The translations under genes and the position numbers were made by a program. 64,000 bases of DNA from Epiperipatus broadwayi (taxonomy: Eukaryota; Onychophora; Udeonychophora; Euonychophora; Peripatidae): positions 434,001 to 498,000 of the forward strand of contig JAQFVV010006273.1 in NCBI GenBank assembly GCA_028023455.1, in the 5' to 3' direction. The notes beneath the pieces are model-generated. The model saw only the letters and a program-made list of their open reading frames with translations. It searched no databases and had not been told where the DNA came from. Below are positions 25,601 to 37,608 of this stretch, in pieces. How positions within the stretch are numbered: the first letter of the stretch is position 1; every line of letters starts with the position of its first letter.

Positions 25601-27350
25601 CATTCTTATTCAGAAACCAGAAATTAACTGCTGCACTTGCAGTGGCATATTCTGCTGTATGAGACTTATCATCTGTGTGTGAAGGAAAATGCTGTCAATG
25701 ACCACAGATGGGCCACATGCCTCATGAAAAACTGTGTATGAGACTCTTTGGTTATGGACCCTATGACTCTTGGAGGATGACATGATAGATACCATCATAG
25801 TGTTCCCTGCTCCAGAAGGTCCTCACTGCTGGATACTGATTGAAGGTGTTTGGTTTTTCATCACAACCATCTTACCAAGATATTGCATACCTTGCAAATA
25901 ATGTATGATGAGAGTAACCTGCTCTGCTGCTAGGATTATCTGAAGCCTAAATAATTCTTGAAGGCTCTTGTGGACCTTAGGGTTTTTTCCAACATCCCCT
26001 TTAAACGATTTGATTTGAATGAACTTAGCCATATGCATAATGGCATTTAGAGATACTACTGGGTTTGAATTACTGGGCTTGATCTATTGATTTGAATCTA
26101 CCTTCTCTAGGTTGACTGTTTGATCAATTCCCACACTCACAGAGCTGTGTCTGAAACTTCTAATTTCACTGTCATTGTCCCCAATACTTCTGCATGGGTC
26201 TTCAATGCCTATCACTCTGTCAATGTGCTTCTGATAGCCCATGATGGTCAAGATTGAATCTTTTTTTCTTGGTGTCTTTCTGAATTTGAAATGACCTACT
26301 GTACCTAAATTACCTTCTAAGGTTCTCCCATTACCTTCCTCTACCTTGGATATTTTATCCTTTATCCCCTGGAGTTCATCGATGATCTTGGCTCTTTCTT
26401 TCATGGCTACCTTGTTTTCCTGGATGATGCTTACTTTCATATCATACAACTGTTCCTGCATTTCCTCATGCAATTCTTGTAAGCCTTTGATGGTATCTTT
26501 TTGCTCCTTCTGACACTTCCATATCTCTTCTATACCATTGCAAACTTGGAATATTGTCCATTGAATGAATTCTTCCTGCTTGGCTACCTTATCTCAGGTT
26601 AGTACAAACTCTCCTTTCAGTGCCTGTATGGCCTCAGTGGTCTTCTTTTTATGGTCCCCCAAGGGTCTGTGAATTTAACATACTTCTTTATACTTTTTCT
26701 TGCAAACCATTTGCAGCCCTTCTAAACTTTTTTAAAACATTCCCTTCATCTGTCTATCCTTCTCTTCTCTTTTTGTTCCAGGACTTGGAGGCTATTCCTC
26801 ATTTTTGCTCAGTTTTGTTGGTTCATTTCTATCATCTTTCTCTTTCTTTTTCCTCTGATCTCTAGGTTCTAACTCATCTTTTGTCTGCTGCTGTCTTTAC
26901 ATTTTCTATACATGGTCCACAACAATTCCTCCTGACTCATACTCATGTCCTTCCCTGGATTCAGCTCCTGTACTGCCCCAGACAACTCTTTAAAATGTAC
27001 AGGGCTCTCCATAGGATCACTCTTAGGGTATTGGCTTATGCTTACTTTTCCTTTTACCTCTCCTTCTGTACTACTAGTATCTTCAGCTATTTCTTTCTAT
27101 GATCAAAGCATTTTACCTTTACCCTTAGCCTTTCCCCCCTCCCTCATTTACTTCACTTTTTATTATCTTTCATTCAGTTACTTTTCCCACTATCTCCTCT
27201 TCTGTGCTACTATCAATTCGATTAAATTTTTGTTGTGCTTGAATGTCTCTTTGTATTATATTAATTGGTCTCACTTTTTTATTTAAGCTCCATAATGGTT
27301 ACTTTTGTCATCTCCCAACAAAAGAAACAGTCTATAAGGTTCCCTCCTAT
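25601..27350 (-). pseudogene. LTR-retrotransposon Gag-like remnant with coiled coil
   Basis: Three consecutive open segments on the reverse strand (26473-26084, 26038-25823, 25798-25610) share one frame and are separated by single stops. The first is a charged heptad-rich segment (ELQGIKDKISKVEEGNG), which extends upstream in the same frame to about 26640 (TTEAIQALKGEFV, QELHEEMQEQL), so it is a coiled coil of roughly 100 residues. The second contains FKGDVGKNPKVHKSLQELF and IIHYLQG, resembling the start of a retrotransposon Gag capsid domain. Farther upstream, short frames to about 27250 retain SSTEGEVKGKVS and HFKELSGAVQELNPGKDM. The base composition is clearly less AT-rich than the surroundings. 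No zinc knuckle was found. The polarity (gag, then protease) supports a Ty3/gypsy-type element. Confidence 0.65.
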
Positions 27351-28271
27351 ACTACCATATTAACCCATCTATTCCTTAACCTTTCCTAATTCTCTTAGTG
27401 CCTATATACAATTTGTCATATAGATGAGTAATAGTAATAATACATTAAAAGAAAAGCCACAGTGCATCACATCACATCACATAAAAGAACGAATTAATTA
27501 TTAAGTTTGATATTTTGCATAAAAAGTCAAAAATATTTAAAAAGTTAAGACCTGAAAATAAATATTTAAAAAACAAACTTTAAAATCATATATTTAGTAA
27601 TCTGTAAAAAAATTATATTTAACAATCAAATCAATGCACAATGGATATAAAAGCTAAATAATGTTTTAGCAATAAGATCAAATGCAAGACTAAAAAATTT
27701 ATGAAAACCAATATATATATAAATAATACCTTTAAACCATAAAAAATAGAAATGTATTCATTACAAACAATCTTTGTGTTGATTAAAACTATCAAAACTA
27801 AATAATGCTTTGATGATGAAGTCAATTACAAGTTTATAAGAAATTAAATTCCAAAAAGTTATTAATTTAAAAAAAAATATAAATACCATAAAAAGCACAC
27901 AGGTGATAATGTGAAATGTATGACAATAATTGTTATTAAAACTATGGGAAATAAATAACATGTTAACAGTGATAGTTCAAATACAAATCTATAATAAATT
28001 GTAAAGAGTAATTATTGCCGAAATAGTATTTAGATTGATGATTACTTAATACAGCTATTTATTGCCAAGAACATCCCACAGATTCATTTTTGTAATTAAT
28101 TTTTTAATGATTTGCATTTGGTTTTATTGCTAAAACATTATTTAATTTTGATAATTTTAGTTAATGTAGTTCTTGTAGATTGCTTGTAGTAAAGATACTT
28201 ACTGACATCTACTACTTTTTAGGATTAAATGTACAACTTTTATATTTATTATATATTAGCTTGATTGTTAT
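27351..28271. other. AT-rich noncoding DNA
   Basis: This would be the 5' side of the gag remnant, but no long terminal repeat was recognised. 'catcacatcacatcac' at about 27465 is a short tandem repeat. Confidence 0.5.
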
Positions 28272-28483
28272 GTATTGAAGCAGTCAATCTTAGCTTAAGA
28301 TTGAGCTTAATGGTTCTATCTACTAATCCGTATTTAAACCCTATATCCCATCCCACTCCTTTAGTCACATATATATTTTATATATATATTTGAGATGCAT
28401 GCCTAAAAGTTATACAATTTTAACTTTTCAATAACATTTTTTAATTATTATTAATTCTTTTTTATTAAAGTGCATAGGTGCAG

Positions 28484-28535
<52 letters not shown>

Positions 28536-29010
28536 GGAGGAAAAATACTAACAAAATATTGATCTTTTTAAAAATATTTTATTATATATTATTTTAAAAC
28601 TTTTTCTTTTTAAATTGTTTTTTATATTAAACTGTATATTTTTATAAAATCCAAGATGGAAAGTGCAACGGTTAATTGTCCAAAAATAATTAAAGGGTTG
28701 GAAATATAATATAGTTTTTATCTTGGGAATTTTTAATTAAAGTTTTATTTAAAATAGAATGGGGATTAAGATTAATAGATTTGACTTTTGTTATAAACAT
28801 TTTTGTCAAATCTTTTTTCAATCTGGAAATAGATTTGAATATATTTTTGGAATGTTATCTAATGTTTGCATCTTCAAAAACAATAGATAAAGTAAGAATT
28901 TTTTTAGATTGGAGATTAGATTTAAAGCTAGAAGTAAGAAATTGAAAGCATTCCAGAAATACCTGAGCAGTATATAAAATGGGATGATTTTGAACATCAA
29001 CAGATTAGCT
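28272..29010 (+). repeat. Dispersed repeat family A, copy 2, with (AT)n expansion
   Basis: Collinear with 1459-2130 (see there). It shares 'gcagtcaatcttagc' at about 28278, 'tttagtcacatatat', 'ccaagatggaaa' at 28650, 'aacatttttgtcaaatc' at 28796 and 'gaaagcattc' at 28943. A perfect (AT)n tract of about 40 bases at 28488-28528 is an expansion private to this copy. Confidence 0.65.
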
Positions 29011-31089
29011 ATTATTGAGAGAACTGATGGCTACTAGATTTCACACTGCTTTGAAATCTAAAAATGATGATCTAATAGAAAGCCTTTCCTGACCCTTGTG
29101 GGTCATCTTTCACTGCCATAATACCCTGCTGCCTGAAATGAAGGAAAGCCTAAAAAAGAATTCTGGAATGCTGAATGGAAGCTGGCTCTTACCTAGAAGA
29201 ACTCACATAGATGCATTAACTTCCATACTTTGAAAATGGACTCTCAAATGGTGCAAAGTAATAATTTTATACCACCTGAAAATAAATCTAGACTAACTAA
29301 TCTTGAACCCTACTATCAAAATTTGTAATGTATGATTTAACTTTGTATCTTTTTCTAATCTGTAAATTGCTCTTAAATAATGTCTATAAATTTAATTCTC
29401 TCTCATATGCTCTAGCTTTTTTTACTTTGGTGCAGTCATCTATTTATGTTACTTAATTTTATGTCTAATTTAGTTATTATTAATGTGCCAATCTCAAGCA
29501 ATCCGATGAATTAAATTTCTAAAATCTTTTCTTTCTTTTTTTTAAGTAAACTTCCATTAATTAAAATTACTAATGTCCCCTTAAAACATAATGCATTATT
29601 AATTAATATGCTCGCCAGATTGTTTTTATGAGTCAACATTTTGTTTGTTTTAGGATCCTATCTAAGGTGAATCCAGAACTTAGGCTAATTAGTGCTCTGA
29701 AACCTTATTCATTTTATAAATGTTATTATTCAATTCTGAAAGGTTGACTTATTATTTGTTTTTTATTTAACTGCTAGTTTTACTTTATTTTTCAAGCTCT
29801 TACAATATCAAACACAGTATTAAAATATTCTAGTTATTATAAAATCCATTGAAGATGGAATTGAATTCTTTTTAAATAGCAGAAAATGGAAGGGGGTAAA
29901 TTTTAATATTCCTTTTACTAAATAAAATCTTGTATATGTATATATTACAGCAGCATAGTGTATTATTTGTCTAAATTATGGCATTCAAACAAGGGTCATT
30001 TACTTTTAAAGCAGTAAATCCTAATCAATGTCATTAGTGACATTTACCCATACTGTGTTACTAACATTGGGCTTATCTTTGTAAATATATATATATGTGC
30101 TTCTAATCTGGGGATTGCGACAGGATCAAACCCATATATTTCTACTTATGTCCTGCCCCATGGATAGTTGAACTTCCTGGGACTTTCTCCATATAAAAGG
30201 CCCTCTGCATGTCAGTAATGTCTATGGCATGCCTAATCCACTTTTCTCTAAGCACTGCCCTAGAAGGGGATATTAGACTTCATTTTTATCCAGAAGCACA
30301 ACCATTTCCTCTTATTTCTTTGCCATTTTCAGTACTGCTACTTCTCCATTTATTATCTCTTTTGCTTTATGACCCAATTTTAATGCTCTAATATTAAAAT
30401 TGTGCACTGCTTAAAAATGTATATAAAATGCCAAACATTACTAGTTTTATTAATTACAATATTATTTCAGTCATATTATATAATCTCACCATCATAATTT
30501 GTTGTTCCTGCATTTAAGAGTATATGCCTTGGGGAAAATAAAGCATTCTGTCTTCTACAATAAATGTTAATTAAAAGAATTTTTCAATAAATATTTTGTC
30601 ATAGATTCAAATATAATCTTTCAAATGTATTTTGTTTATTTTCATGATCTCAGCAGCATGAAAATAGTTTTCTTATATATATATAATGAATCTCAGAACG
30701 CTCCCCAAAATTGTCAGTCACCATGTTCAGAACCCTATATAAAAGTGTTAATAGCAATTTTATGTAAATACTTACTAATAATTGATTGGTATCTTAATAT
30801 TGGACCTACCAAAGATGTGTGTTTATTTATAGTATGTCATTTAATTAATAAAAGAGCACATGAGAAATAATAGCGTGAATGATAATATGTAATTATCTAC
30901 TACTTAGTAGACCACTCATTCATGCACATCTTAATGTAAATAATTTGTCATTATATTAAACTATATTTTTTATTATCTAACTGTTTTAATTTGAATTCCT
31001 TTTTCTCCACTTCCACACGTTCACCCATGCATATACCATATTTTAGTTAAGTCATAGTTAGTAAATGTCTCATTGCCTTTTCCACTCTG
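29011..31089. other. Noncoding DNA with a GC-richer patch at 30090-30390
   Basis: 29030-29240 and 30090-30390 are less AT-rich than the rest. The latter carries a 60-codon open frame without recognisable content. An 81-codon frame at 30625-30870 likewise has no domain signature. No splice-bounded exon could be supported. Confidence 0.4.
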
Positions 31090-31280
31090 CTAGTGGGTCA
31101 GATTTAAAATGAATTCTCATGTGCCATCATTATATGTTATTCATTAGGTGTTTGATCTAGGGCTTAGGAAATAGGTTTGAATTCAGGTTGGTCCCTGACC
31201 TAAATATTGGGCTTGACTGGGTTTGAAGTACATTTCATGGAGTTCCAACTCATATTATATGGATCAACATGTTTTGACCA
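31090..31280 (+). repeat. Dispersed repeat family B, copy 2
   Basis: Collinear with 4215-4425. It shares 'ataggtttgaattca', 'ccctgacct', 'gactgggtt', 'ttatatggat' and 'ttttgaccagtaca'. The hydrophobic 101-codon frame that begins inside it is not considered a gene. Confidence 0.55.
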
Positions 31281-32580
31281 GTACAGTATATTATTTTCAA
31301 GTCTGTTTTTTGATTAATTTTTGTAATTTAATTTATTTCTTATGGATTGCCTCATCATTCAAATATTATTTAGTTTTATACATATTATATGCATTTATTT
31401 GGATGCTAAATGTATTATTTTCAGGTTTGTTTTTTAAATACATTATTTTTTGTTGTTACTTTTATTTTTTGTGTAAAATATTAATTAGTTCTGTATTTAG
31501 TTATTGGTGCCTTTTGGATAAATCATAAGTTCTAGTAGCACCAAATAATGTTTTTCTAAAATAACTCAACATTGAGATATTTTGATAAGCCATAAAATTT
31601 TGTAAACATTCTACTTTAAATAATGTCAGGTAATTGTTTTGTGTGTTCACTTTGTAAAATGTACATATGTTTTTTTTTTCAATTATACTCACTATATATC
31701 GACCAGTATTGTTAAATCATAAGACAAGGCTATAAATCACCTGTTTTTAAACACTAATATTCACATTCAGATTTCCCTCCATTTGCTGCATTTTAATAGT
31801 ATTACTTTTTAATAAAGTTAATATTGAAGTCATTCAAGGTTAAACAGCATTGAAATGTGAATCTGCTTTCAGATGAAGACTTAACATTCATATCTTCTTT
31901 TGGTTAAAATTTTGAACTAAATACCTTTTTTATTCTCTTTATGTTTAAAATAAACTTGACATCATTAAAAATATTTGTAAATCAAATATAACTGTAGCAA
32001 TTTAAAGATAAAGTCTATGAAAATTTTCTGTAAAATAAATATTTCATATTGATTAAATTATAATTTTGTATATGTATACAGTATTTGATAATCATTTATT
32101 AATATTATTGCTGTTTAAAATAGTAGAATTTACACTGTTGCTTGGCCAAAAGATTCCATGTAACATAGATCATTTTATCAGTAAAATCAATTATACAATA
32201 AAGAGATAGAGTGTGTAAAATGAAAGTTTGTTACAGGGTAACCCAATCATTAATACTTACTTTGTAAATCCCCCCCCCCAAAAAAAAAAGAAAGACTTTA
32301 ACTAGCAACATTTATAATTGATAAATAAATCTTTACTTGCTCTAGTTAAAATCTTTCTTTATTACTTACATGTTCTTTAGTATTTTACTTTTTTTTTAGT
32401 TGTTAAATATTCATTTTTTCAATAAAATGCAATCATAAAAAAACTGATAAAATCTTTACTTGCTAGTATAAGATGGAAAACATCTTTTAATAGAAATATT
32501 GATGGGTTTTTTTTAGAGGATCAATAAAAACTTCTTTGTCATTTGTTTTTATGATATTCTGTTTGATAGCCTGATTCTAT
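31281..32580. other. AT-rich noncoding DNA
   Basis: A short C9/A-rich compound tract occurs at 32271-32289. Nothing else could be supported. Confidence 0.5.
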
Positions 32581-32808
32581 ATTTTAACATTCATATTTTA
32601 AAATTTCATAAACTAAGATCAAAATACCTATTGGTTCTATATCAAAAAGCATACATCCAAACTTTTAAAACTTATTTGTCTTTTTTATTTTAACATTCAT
32701 ATTTTAAAATTCCATAAACTTTTCACTGCTATCAAGATCAAAATATCTATTGGTTCTATATCAAAAAGCATACATCCAAACTTTTAAAACTTATTTGTCT
32801 TTTTTATT
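32581..32808 (+). repeat. Tandem duplication, units of 106 and about 120 bp
   Basis: Unit 1 (32581-32686) and unit 2 (32687-32808) both run from 'attttaacattcatatttta' to 'cttatttgtctttttta'. They are almost identical except for an extra block of about 14-15 bases ('ttttcactgctatc') in unit 2. A recent duplication in which one unit gained or lost that block fits best. Confidence 0.92.
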
Positions 32809-32886
32809 TTTATTATTTACAATGATTTACTAAAACTTCTAATTAAATATTTAGTCTACAAAGTTAATTTCTATTATAAAATTAGT

Positions 32887-32983
32887 CAAGCATCGGTGGC
32901 TGAGTGGTTAGCACAGCTGCTTTAGAAGCAGTTGTCCTGGGGTTCACTTCCTAGTCGACATTTTGACACATTAAAAAAAAAAA
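32887..32983 (+). mobile_element. tRNA-derived SINE (copy 2)
   Basis: The copy starts 'gtcaagcatcggtggctgag' and has a box A-like segment ('tggctgagtgg'), an anticodon-stem-like 'ctgctttagaagcag' and a box B-like 'ggggttcacttcc', then 'ttgacacatt' and an A run. The 5' 'gtcaagc' and 3' 'tgacacat' ends match the copy at 37489. In the stem-loop, the seven-base loop TTTAGAA would place TAG in the anticodon, consistent with a leucine-type ancestor. This is inference. No target duplication was resolved. Confidence 0.8.
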
Positions 32984-33089
32984 TAAACAAAATACATAGA
33001 AAACTTTGGATCAGAAAATAAATATGCGATGCTTAATTATGGAATAAATGCAAGTATAATGAAAAACCATTTATATAAAAAGACAAAGA

Positions 33090-33250
33090 AAAGTTACTTT
33101 GACAAGATATAAGTACGATTGCACTAAAAATGCACAAACACGCAAAGCTGACTTTTTAAAAATTCTTTATATATTAAAACAATGCTGCAAGTGTGTCTGA
33201 GTGCTTTCAAGGGACACAGCCTTCCTAGTCATAGCCATATTGTAACTAAC
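33090..33250 (-). mobile_element. Possible PLE 3'-end remnant
   Basis: Blocks at about 33125-33250 ('aaaaatgcacaaacacgc', 'gtctgagtgctttcaag', then 'cctagtcatagccat') resemble in order and spacing the 3' untranslated part of the minus-strand PLE copy at 62630-62790 ('gcgcaaatacgcgcac', 'cccgagcgctttcaag', 'ctcataatcatggg'). The match is partial. Coding sequence of the same element would be expected on the reverse strand just above 33250, but none was recognised. Confidence 0.35.
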
Positions 33251-35075
33251 AAAATTTTTATGCATCTTTAGCATAAATCATACTTATATAATAATTAACC
33301 GCAAAGTTTAAACCTCTCACTTATTTGACAAGATATATAATATTTGAAACAAAGTTATTCATCATTATCAGCAGCCACTCATAAATGAGTATGGCAACTC
33401 CAACTCCAAGAAAAAGAAAACATAGGAAGACAAAATTAAACAATAACAAGAATAATACACTAGAATGAGCTTTATAAGGATTATACAAACCAATATATAA
33501 ATCATAAAACAACAATGCACAGAATACGTTGATTTATTATTCTATTTAACTTAAATGCTCTTCTGCAGTCAATTTTTCTGTCAGAAAGGCTTTAATACCC
33601 AGTCTCTTTGCAGTTCTCTGTATTTTAGTCTTAGCCATATTTTTTCAAAAAAAGATAATCAAAACCATATTTCTTTACAATATATTTGAAGTCATCTTCA
33701 TAATGTAAATGGAGTCTGCCTCTCTTATATAAACCATATTTAAGTTTATCATAAAATACATTTTAGAATATCTGTTAGTTATAATTCATTAATTTCATAT
33801 AATCACTTCGGTAAAAATGTGATTTTACAATAGTAGATTTTTCTGTCCAATATACAACTGGTTTAGTGCAATACTAGAGTGCCAGCTTTCAAAGATCAAA
33901 GTCCATGAATTATAACCCAACTCTGTCACTTCCAATGAAACATCATATGGACCCCTAAGTAATAAACTACACAATTATTTTATTTTTACTGTTTATGTAA
34001 TCATCATTTTGTTATATCACTTTATTAAAAAAAAGATATAGATTAAACTGATGGTGTTGTCTAAATTAGTTTGGTAGCAGGTAATGAAAAAGGAAAATGG
34101 AGTGCATTTTGAAATTTATCTATGGTTTAAAATAACTGGTAATGTAGTTATGATCATTTAAATTTTTCCAAAATATTTATTACAAAATTTAGTACAGTAA
34201 ACTTGATTAAATATTATATGATCTTAAAAAAATCATCCTTAATAAGAAATTAATCACTTGTTTTTATATTTTGCATAATGAAAATTAAAAATATCAAGAG
34301 ATATGATCACACCTATTAGTCATTATTTCTTTTCTAATGAATTATGACAAACTTATAACTTTTTTTGGCTTGTAAGATCCAAAATAACATAAGCTTTGTT
34401 CTCTTATAAGCAAAATTTTTAATGTAAATGTAGTAGAGAAAATTTGATTATGTAATATTTGACAATAAAAAATGATTTCATCTTATATGCAAAAAAGTTA
34501 AAAGAAAAAATTAAATAACAAGAGAAAAAAATCAGAATTATAAAAAAATCCTATGAATGAAATCATGGGAGAAAATGCTAAACTTTGTTATTAATAAAGT
34601 CATAAATGAAATAAGTTTTATTAAGTTTATATTTTTGAAAATTCACAGAAATAGATGAAATGCTTATTGAGTATATTTTGAACAATTTTTTAGAGGAAAA
34701 TCAATGTTCTGGACATTCTATTTTACTGTTAATTATATATTCATTGATCAATTTATGCTATAATGGAAAAGCATTCAGAAGTCTCAAAGTTAGTTATATA
34801 AATAAAGATCTTGTATTCAAATGAAAAAAAAAAGTATTTAATAGTGGATTATGAAAATTTTTCCAAAGATTTATATCAGTCCAATTAAATGTTAAAATTT
34901 AATTTTTTGTTTCTCTTCTGAATTCATCCCCTGGATGGAAAATTGTAATTTTCTAATTTCCATTACAAAGTTTAATGGTCTAATCCATATATTTGAAATT
35001 ATAATAATTAATTAATATCATTTAGTAATATTTGACTACAAGTATAATGTATGAACTGAATTTTACTTGTAATTA
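33251..35075. other. Noncoding DNA with a GC-richer patch at 33330-33740
   Basis: Short reverse-strand frames (64 codons at 33321-33515, hydrophobic; and interrupted frames at 33550-33740) do not match any family I can name. The remainder is AT-rich. Confidence 0.4.
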
Positions 35076-35495
35076 GAGAGGATTTAAACACAGATTTTTA
35101 AGCTCTCTTTTTCTATCCAATCCATCTTATATAACTGAGACATTTGACTATATACATGTGAAAAAGATAAGTGATCTTCAATATATTGTGCTAAACCAGC
35201 ACTCATCAGTTGGTTCAGATCATCATCTTTCATATACATACATAATCAGTGCTCAGTTTATATTAAGATAGCAAATCTTCAAACTTTAATGGACATGTTT
35301 TAATCGTCTCCACCCTCCAACTCTTGTCATTCCGATCTGGACCAACTGATTAGTATTGGTTCAGTACGAAATACATACATATATAGAGAGATCATTTAAC
35401 TTTTTCACATGCATGTGTGGTCATATATATGCATTGGTTATTTAAGATGGAGTGGATAGTTGAAGGAACTTGAAAGTCTGTGTTAAAATCTCTCC
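35076..35495. mobile_element. MITE family C, complete copy with TA target sites
   Basis: Terminal inverted repeats of about 110 bp begin 'gagaggatttaaacacag' on the left and end 'tgtgttaaaatctctcc' on the right. The inner parts of the repeats also pair ('acatgtgaaaaagataagtgatc' left, inverse 'gatcatttaactttttcacatg' right, each with mismatches). TA lies directly outside both ends, the target duplication typical of Tc1/mariner-type elements. The element is about 420 bp with no coding capacity. Internal landmarks include 'aaccagcactcatcagttgg' and 'aatggacatg'. It serves as the reference copy for the fragments at 6640, 7126, 37080 and 40075. Confidence 0.85.
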
Positions 35496-36014
35496 TAATA
35501 ATATCTTGAACTTTATCTATCATCAACATTCATTAGTCTATTACTTGCAAAAAAGTATATCCTTGTATATATATATATAACTTTAAAGACATAGTAATTA
35601 CGTAATTAAAGTGCTTAAATGCAGGATTTTTTTTTCAAAATGACAATATTAAAAAGGTTATTGACATCTTGATAAAAAATGTAAAATTTCTTAAATTCAA
35701 CCTTTTCCCAATTGTTTCCTTAAAAGCAATTAAAATATTTATATACACGCATAAACACATATAAAAGTTTACTTCCAGTCAGGTTTGTTTTAATTCTCTA
35801 AATGATCATTAATAATAATAGAATAGCTTTATTGCTCCAGACTTCATAAAAAGTTTGAGCACAAGAAGTACCAAAACTGGAATCGATCCGAGGATGTTAG
35901 ATCCCAGAATCTGACACTCTACTATTGGCCTAAATTATGCAGAGCAAAATCGCCGCTCAAAAAGTGAAACAGAAATTCTAACCGAAAAACAACAACAAAA
36001 AAAAAACTTCCAAT
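35496..36014. other. AT-rich noncoding DNA
   Basis: Nothing recognised apart from the less AT-rich approach to the SINE from about 35830 ('aataatagaatagctttatt'...'aatcgatccgaggatg'), which could be part of a longer composite element. Confidence 0.4.
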
Positions 36015-36124
36015 TTTTTCCCATATGTCATAGCATCGGCCGACGAGGCGAACCCTCAACCGTCGGCAATCAACTACTTGCTTGCAAGGCAGCTGCGGTG
36101 ACCTCTCGGCTAACAACGCTTGAC
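36015..36124 (-). mobile_element. tRNA-derived SINE (copy 3, reverse strand)
   Basis: On the reverse strand it starts 'gtcaagcgttgttagccgag' and has a box A-like 'ttagccgagaggt', 'gccttgcaagcaagtag', a box B-like 'gggttcgcctcg', and the 3' end 'ggccgatgctatgacatatg' with a short A-rich tail. It is closest to the copy at 10945, sharing 'gcaagcaagtagttg', 'gacggttg' and 'ggccgatgctatgac'. It matches over the whole length and so defines a family consensus of about 100 bp. Confidence 0.85.
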
Positions 36125-37079
36125 AAAAAATTCAATTTTTAATATAGTTTATTTCTTATTGATATATAGTATTTATATATATAAAAACAACTATTAATTT
36201 CTTGGATTTTTTTTACATAAATTAAATTGCTCTTATTAGTTAAAATTATTAAAAGCAACTTTAGTACAGTATATGTACACATATGCATTTATGTTTTAAC
36301 TTACATTAATTTCTGTAGCATCAAAGATATGTATAATTTAACAGTATAATTATTTTTGCATGTTTCTGTAAAGAAAGATTTAAATTTTGTGTGTAGACAA
36401 ATGCACACATACATAGACACATATACATTAATATAAGACTTCGAGTGCTCGCATATATTATTTTTTCATTAAGCGATTAAACAACTTTAAAAATGAGATT
36501 AGATAAATGTTATCTTTGATCTTCATATATCTGCTCATTACTTTTCCTGTTTCTCAAATCATTTTTTTCTCTTTCAAGACCTGCTTCAAATGGGGGAAAA
36601 AATAAAATAGAGTTAAATAAATATTCTTAAATTAATCTGTAGTAAACACTCTTGAATTAAAAGGTAAACTTGAAAATATTTACTCTTAGCCATTACTTCC
36701 ACCTGCTTATTATCCCCTTCCCACTCAAATTATTCAATACACCTGCATGCTATAGACCACATGGTGATTTTCTGATAACGCTTGTAAATACAAATATGAA
36801 ATTGTGAATTTTTTTTTAACTATTTATATTGCATTTTATATATGAAACATATATTTGTTATGCTTGCTTAAATGTGTTTGTAACAATTGTATATATATAT
36901 CTTATGGCACAAGTAGATATTGCACGTATATTTAAAACAGCATTCATATAAGAACATATGCATAGTCCATATGACTAAACGTAATAAGCAGTAGTCGATT
37001 TTAATTATTTTCTTAATAGTTCATTATATTCAACAAAGCATACGTTTGATTAATAATATATACAAAGCATAGCACAGGA
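36125..37079. other. AT-rich noncoding DNA
   Basis: No supported feature. Confidence 0.5.
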
Positions 37080-37265
37080 TTTTTCAATCTATTCGTTCTC
37101 CATTCCATCTCAAACAACCGATATACATGACCACAAACATATGACAAAGGGGTTCCTCAATATACATATTGCATGCAGAACCAACACTCATCGGTGCTCA
37201 TTTTATATTAAGGTAGCAAACTTTAATGAACAGGCTTCAATCTTCTCACCTTCCAACTATTAAAT
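37080..37265 (+). mobile_element. MITE family C fragment
   Basis: It shares with the 35076 copy, in order, 'ggatttttcaatct', 'catctca/catctta', 'acatgaccacaaacatatga', 'gaaccaacactcatc', 'tatattaaggtagcaaac' and 'cttccaact'. The right terminal repeat is missing. Confidence 0.6.
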
Positions 37266-37488
37266 CACCTATTTCAATTGAAACGTGGCAGAGTCAGGAG
37301 TTTAAAGTTTTTGATCTTTCTTGACTGAGTTAAAAGAAAAGGTGTTACTCACTTTTGTGTTTGAAAACCATAATTTCTTAAGTAACTAATCATTTGATTA
37401 GTTTTTGATCATTATTCTGAAATGTTATCTCAGAGAAACTTCATTATTCAGTTTCACTAAAGTTCCTATCCTTAAAACAATGAAAGAG

Positions 37489-37593
37489 TCAAGCATTGGT
37501 GGTCGAGAGGTCAGTGACAGTTGCTTTACAAGCAGTTGTCCCGGGTTAGCGGGTTCGCTTTCCGGCTGATGCAATGACACATGAAAAAAAAAA
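37489..37593 (+). mobile_element. tRNA-derived SINE with target-site duplication (copy 4)
   Basis: The body starts 'gtcaagcattggtggtcgag' and has box B-like 'gcgggttcgctttcc'. It ends 'gatgcaatgacacatg' plus about 14 A. The flanking duplication is 'aaaacaatgaaagag' (37474-37488) and 'aaaacaataaaagag' (37594-37608), 14 of 15 bases the same. The anticodon-like loop TTTACAA differs from that of copy 2. Inside the body, 'cccgggttagcgggttc' looks like a short internal duplication just before box B. Confidence 0.88.
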
Positions 37594-37608
37594 AAAACAA
37601 TAAAAGAG

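Noticed and set aside
26620-27286. Three plus-strand open frames, Ser/Phe/Leu-rich
   Set aside because: They are antisense shadows of the minus-strand Gag-like remnant, whose composition keeps the opposite strand open.
33321-33515. Hydrophobic reverse frame reminiscent of a receptor transmembrane segment
   Set aside because: It is 64 codons with no flanking exon, no splice context that can be defended, and no family motif.
35922-36116. 64-codon reverse frame containing LPCKQVVDCRRLRVRLVGRCYD
   Set aside because: It is a translation of the reverse-strand SINE.
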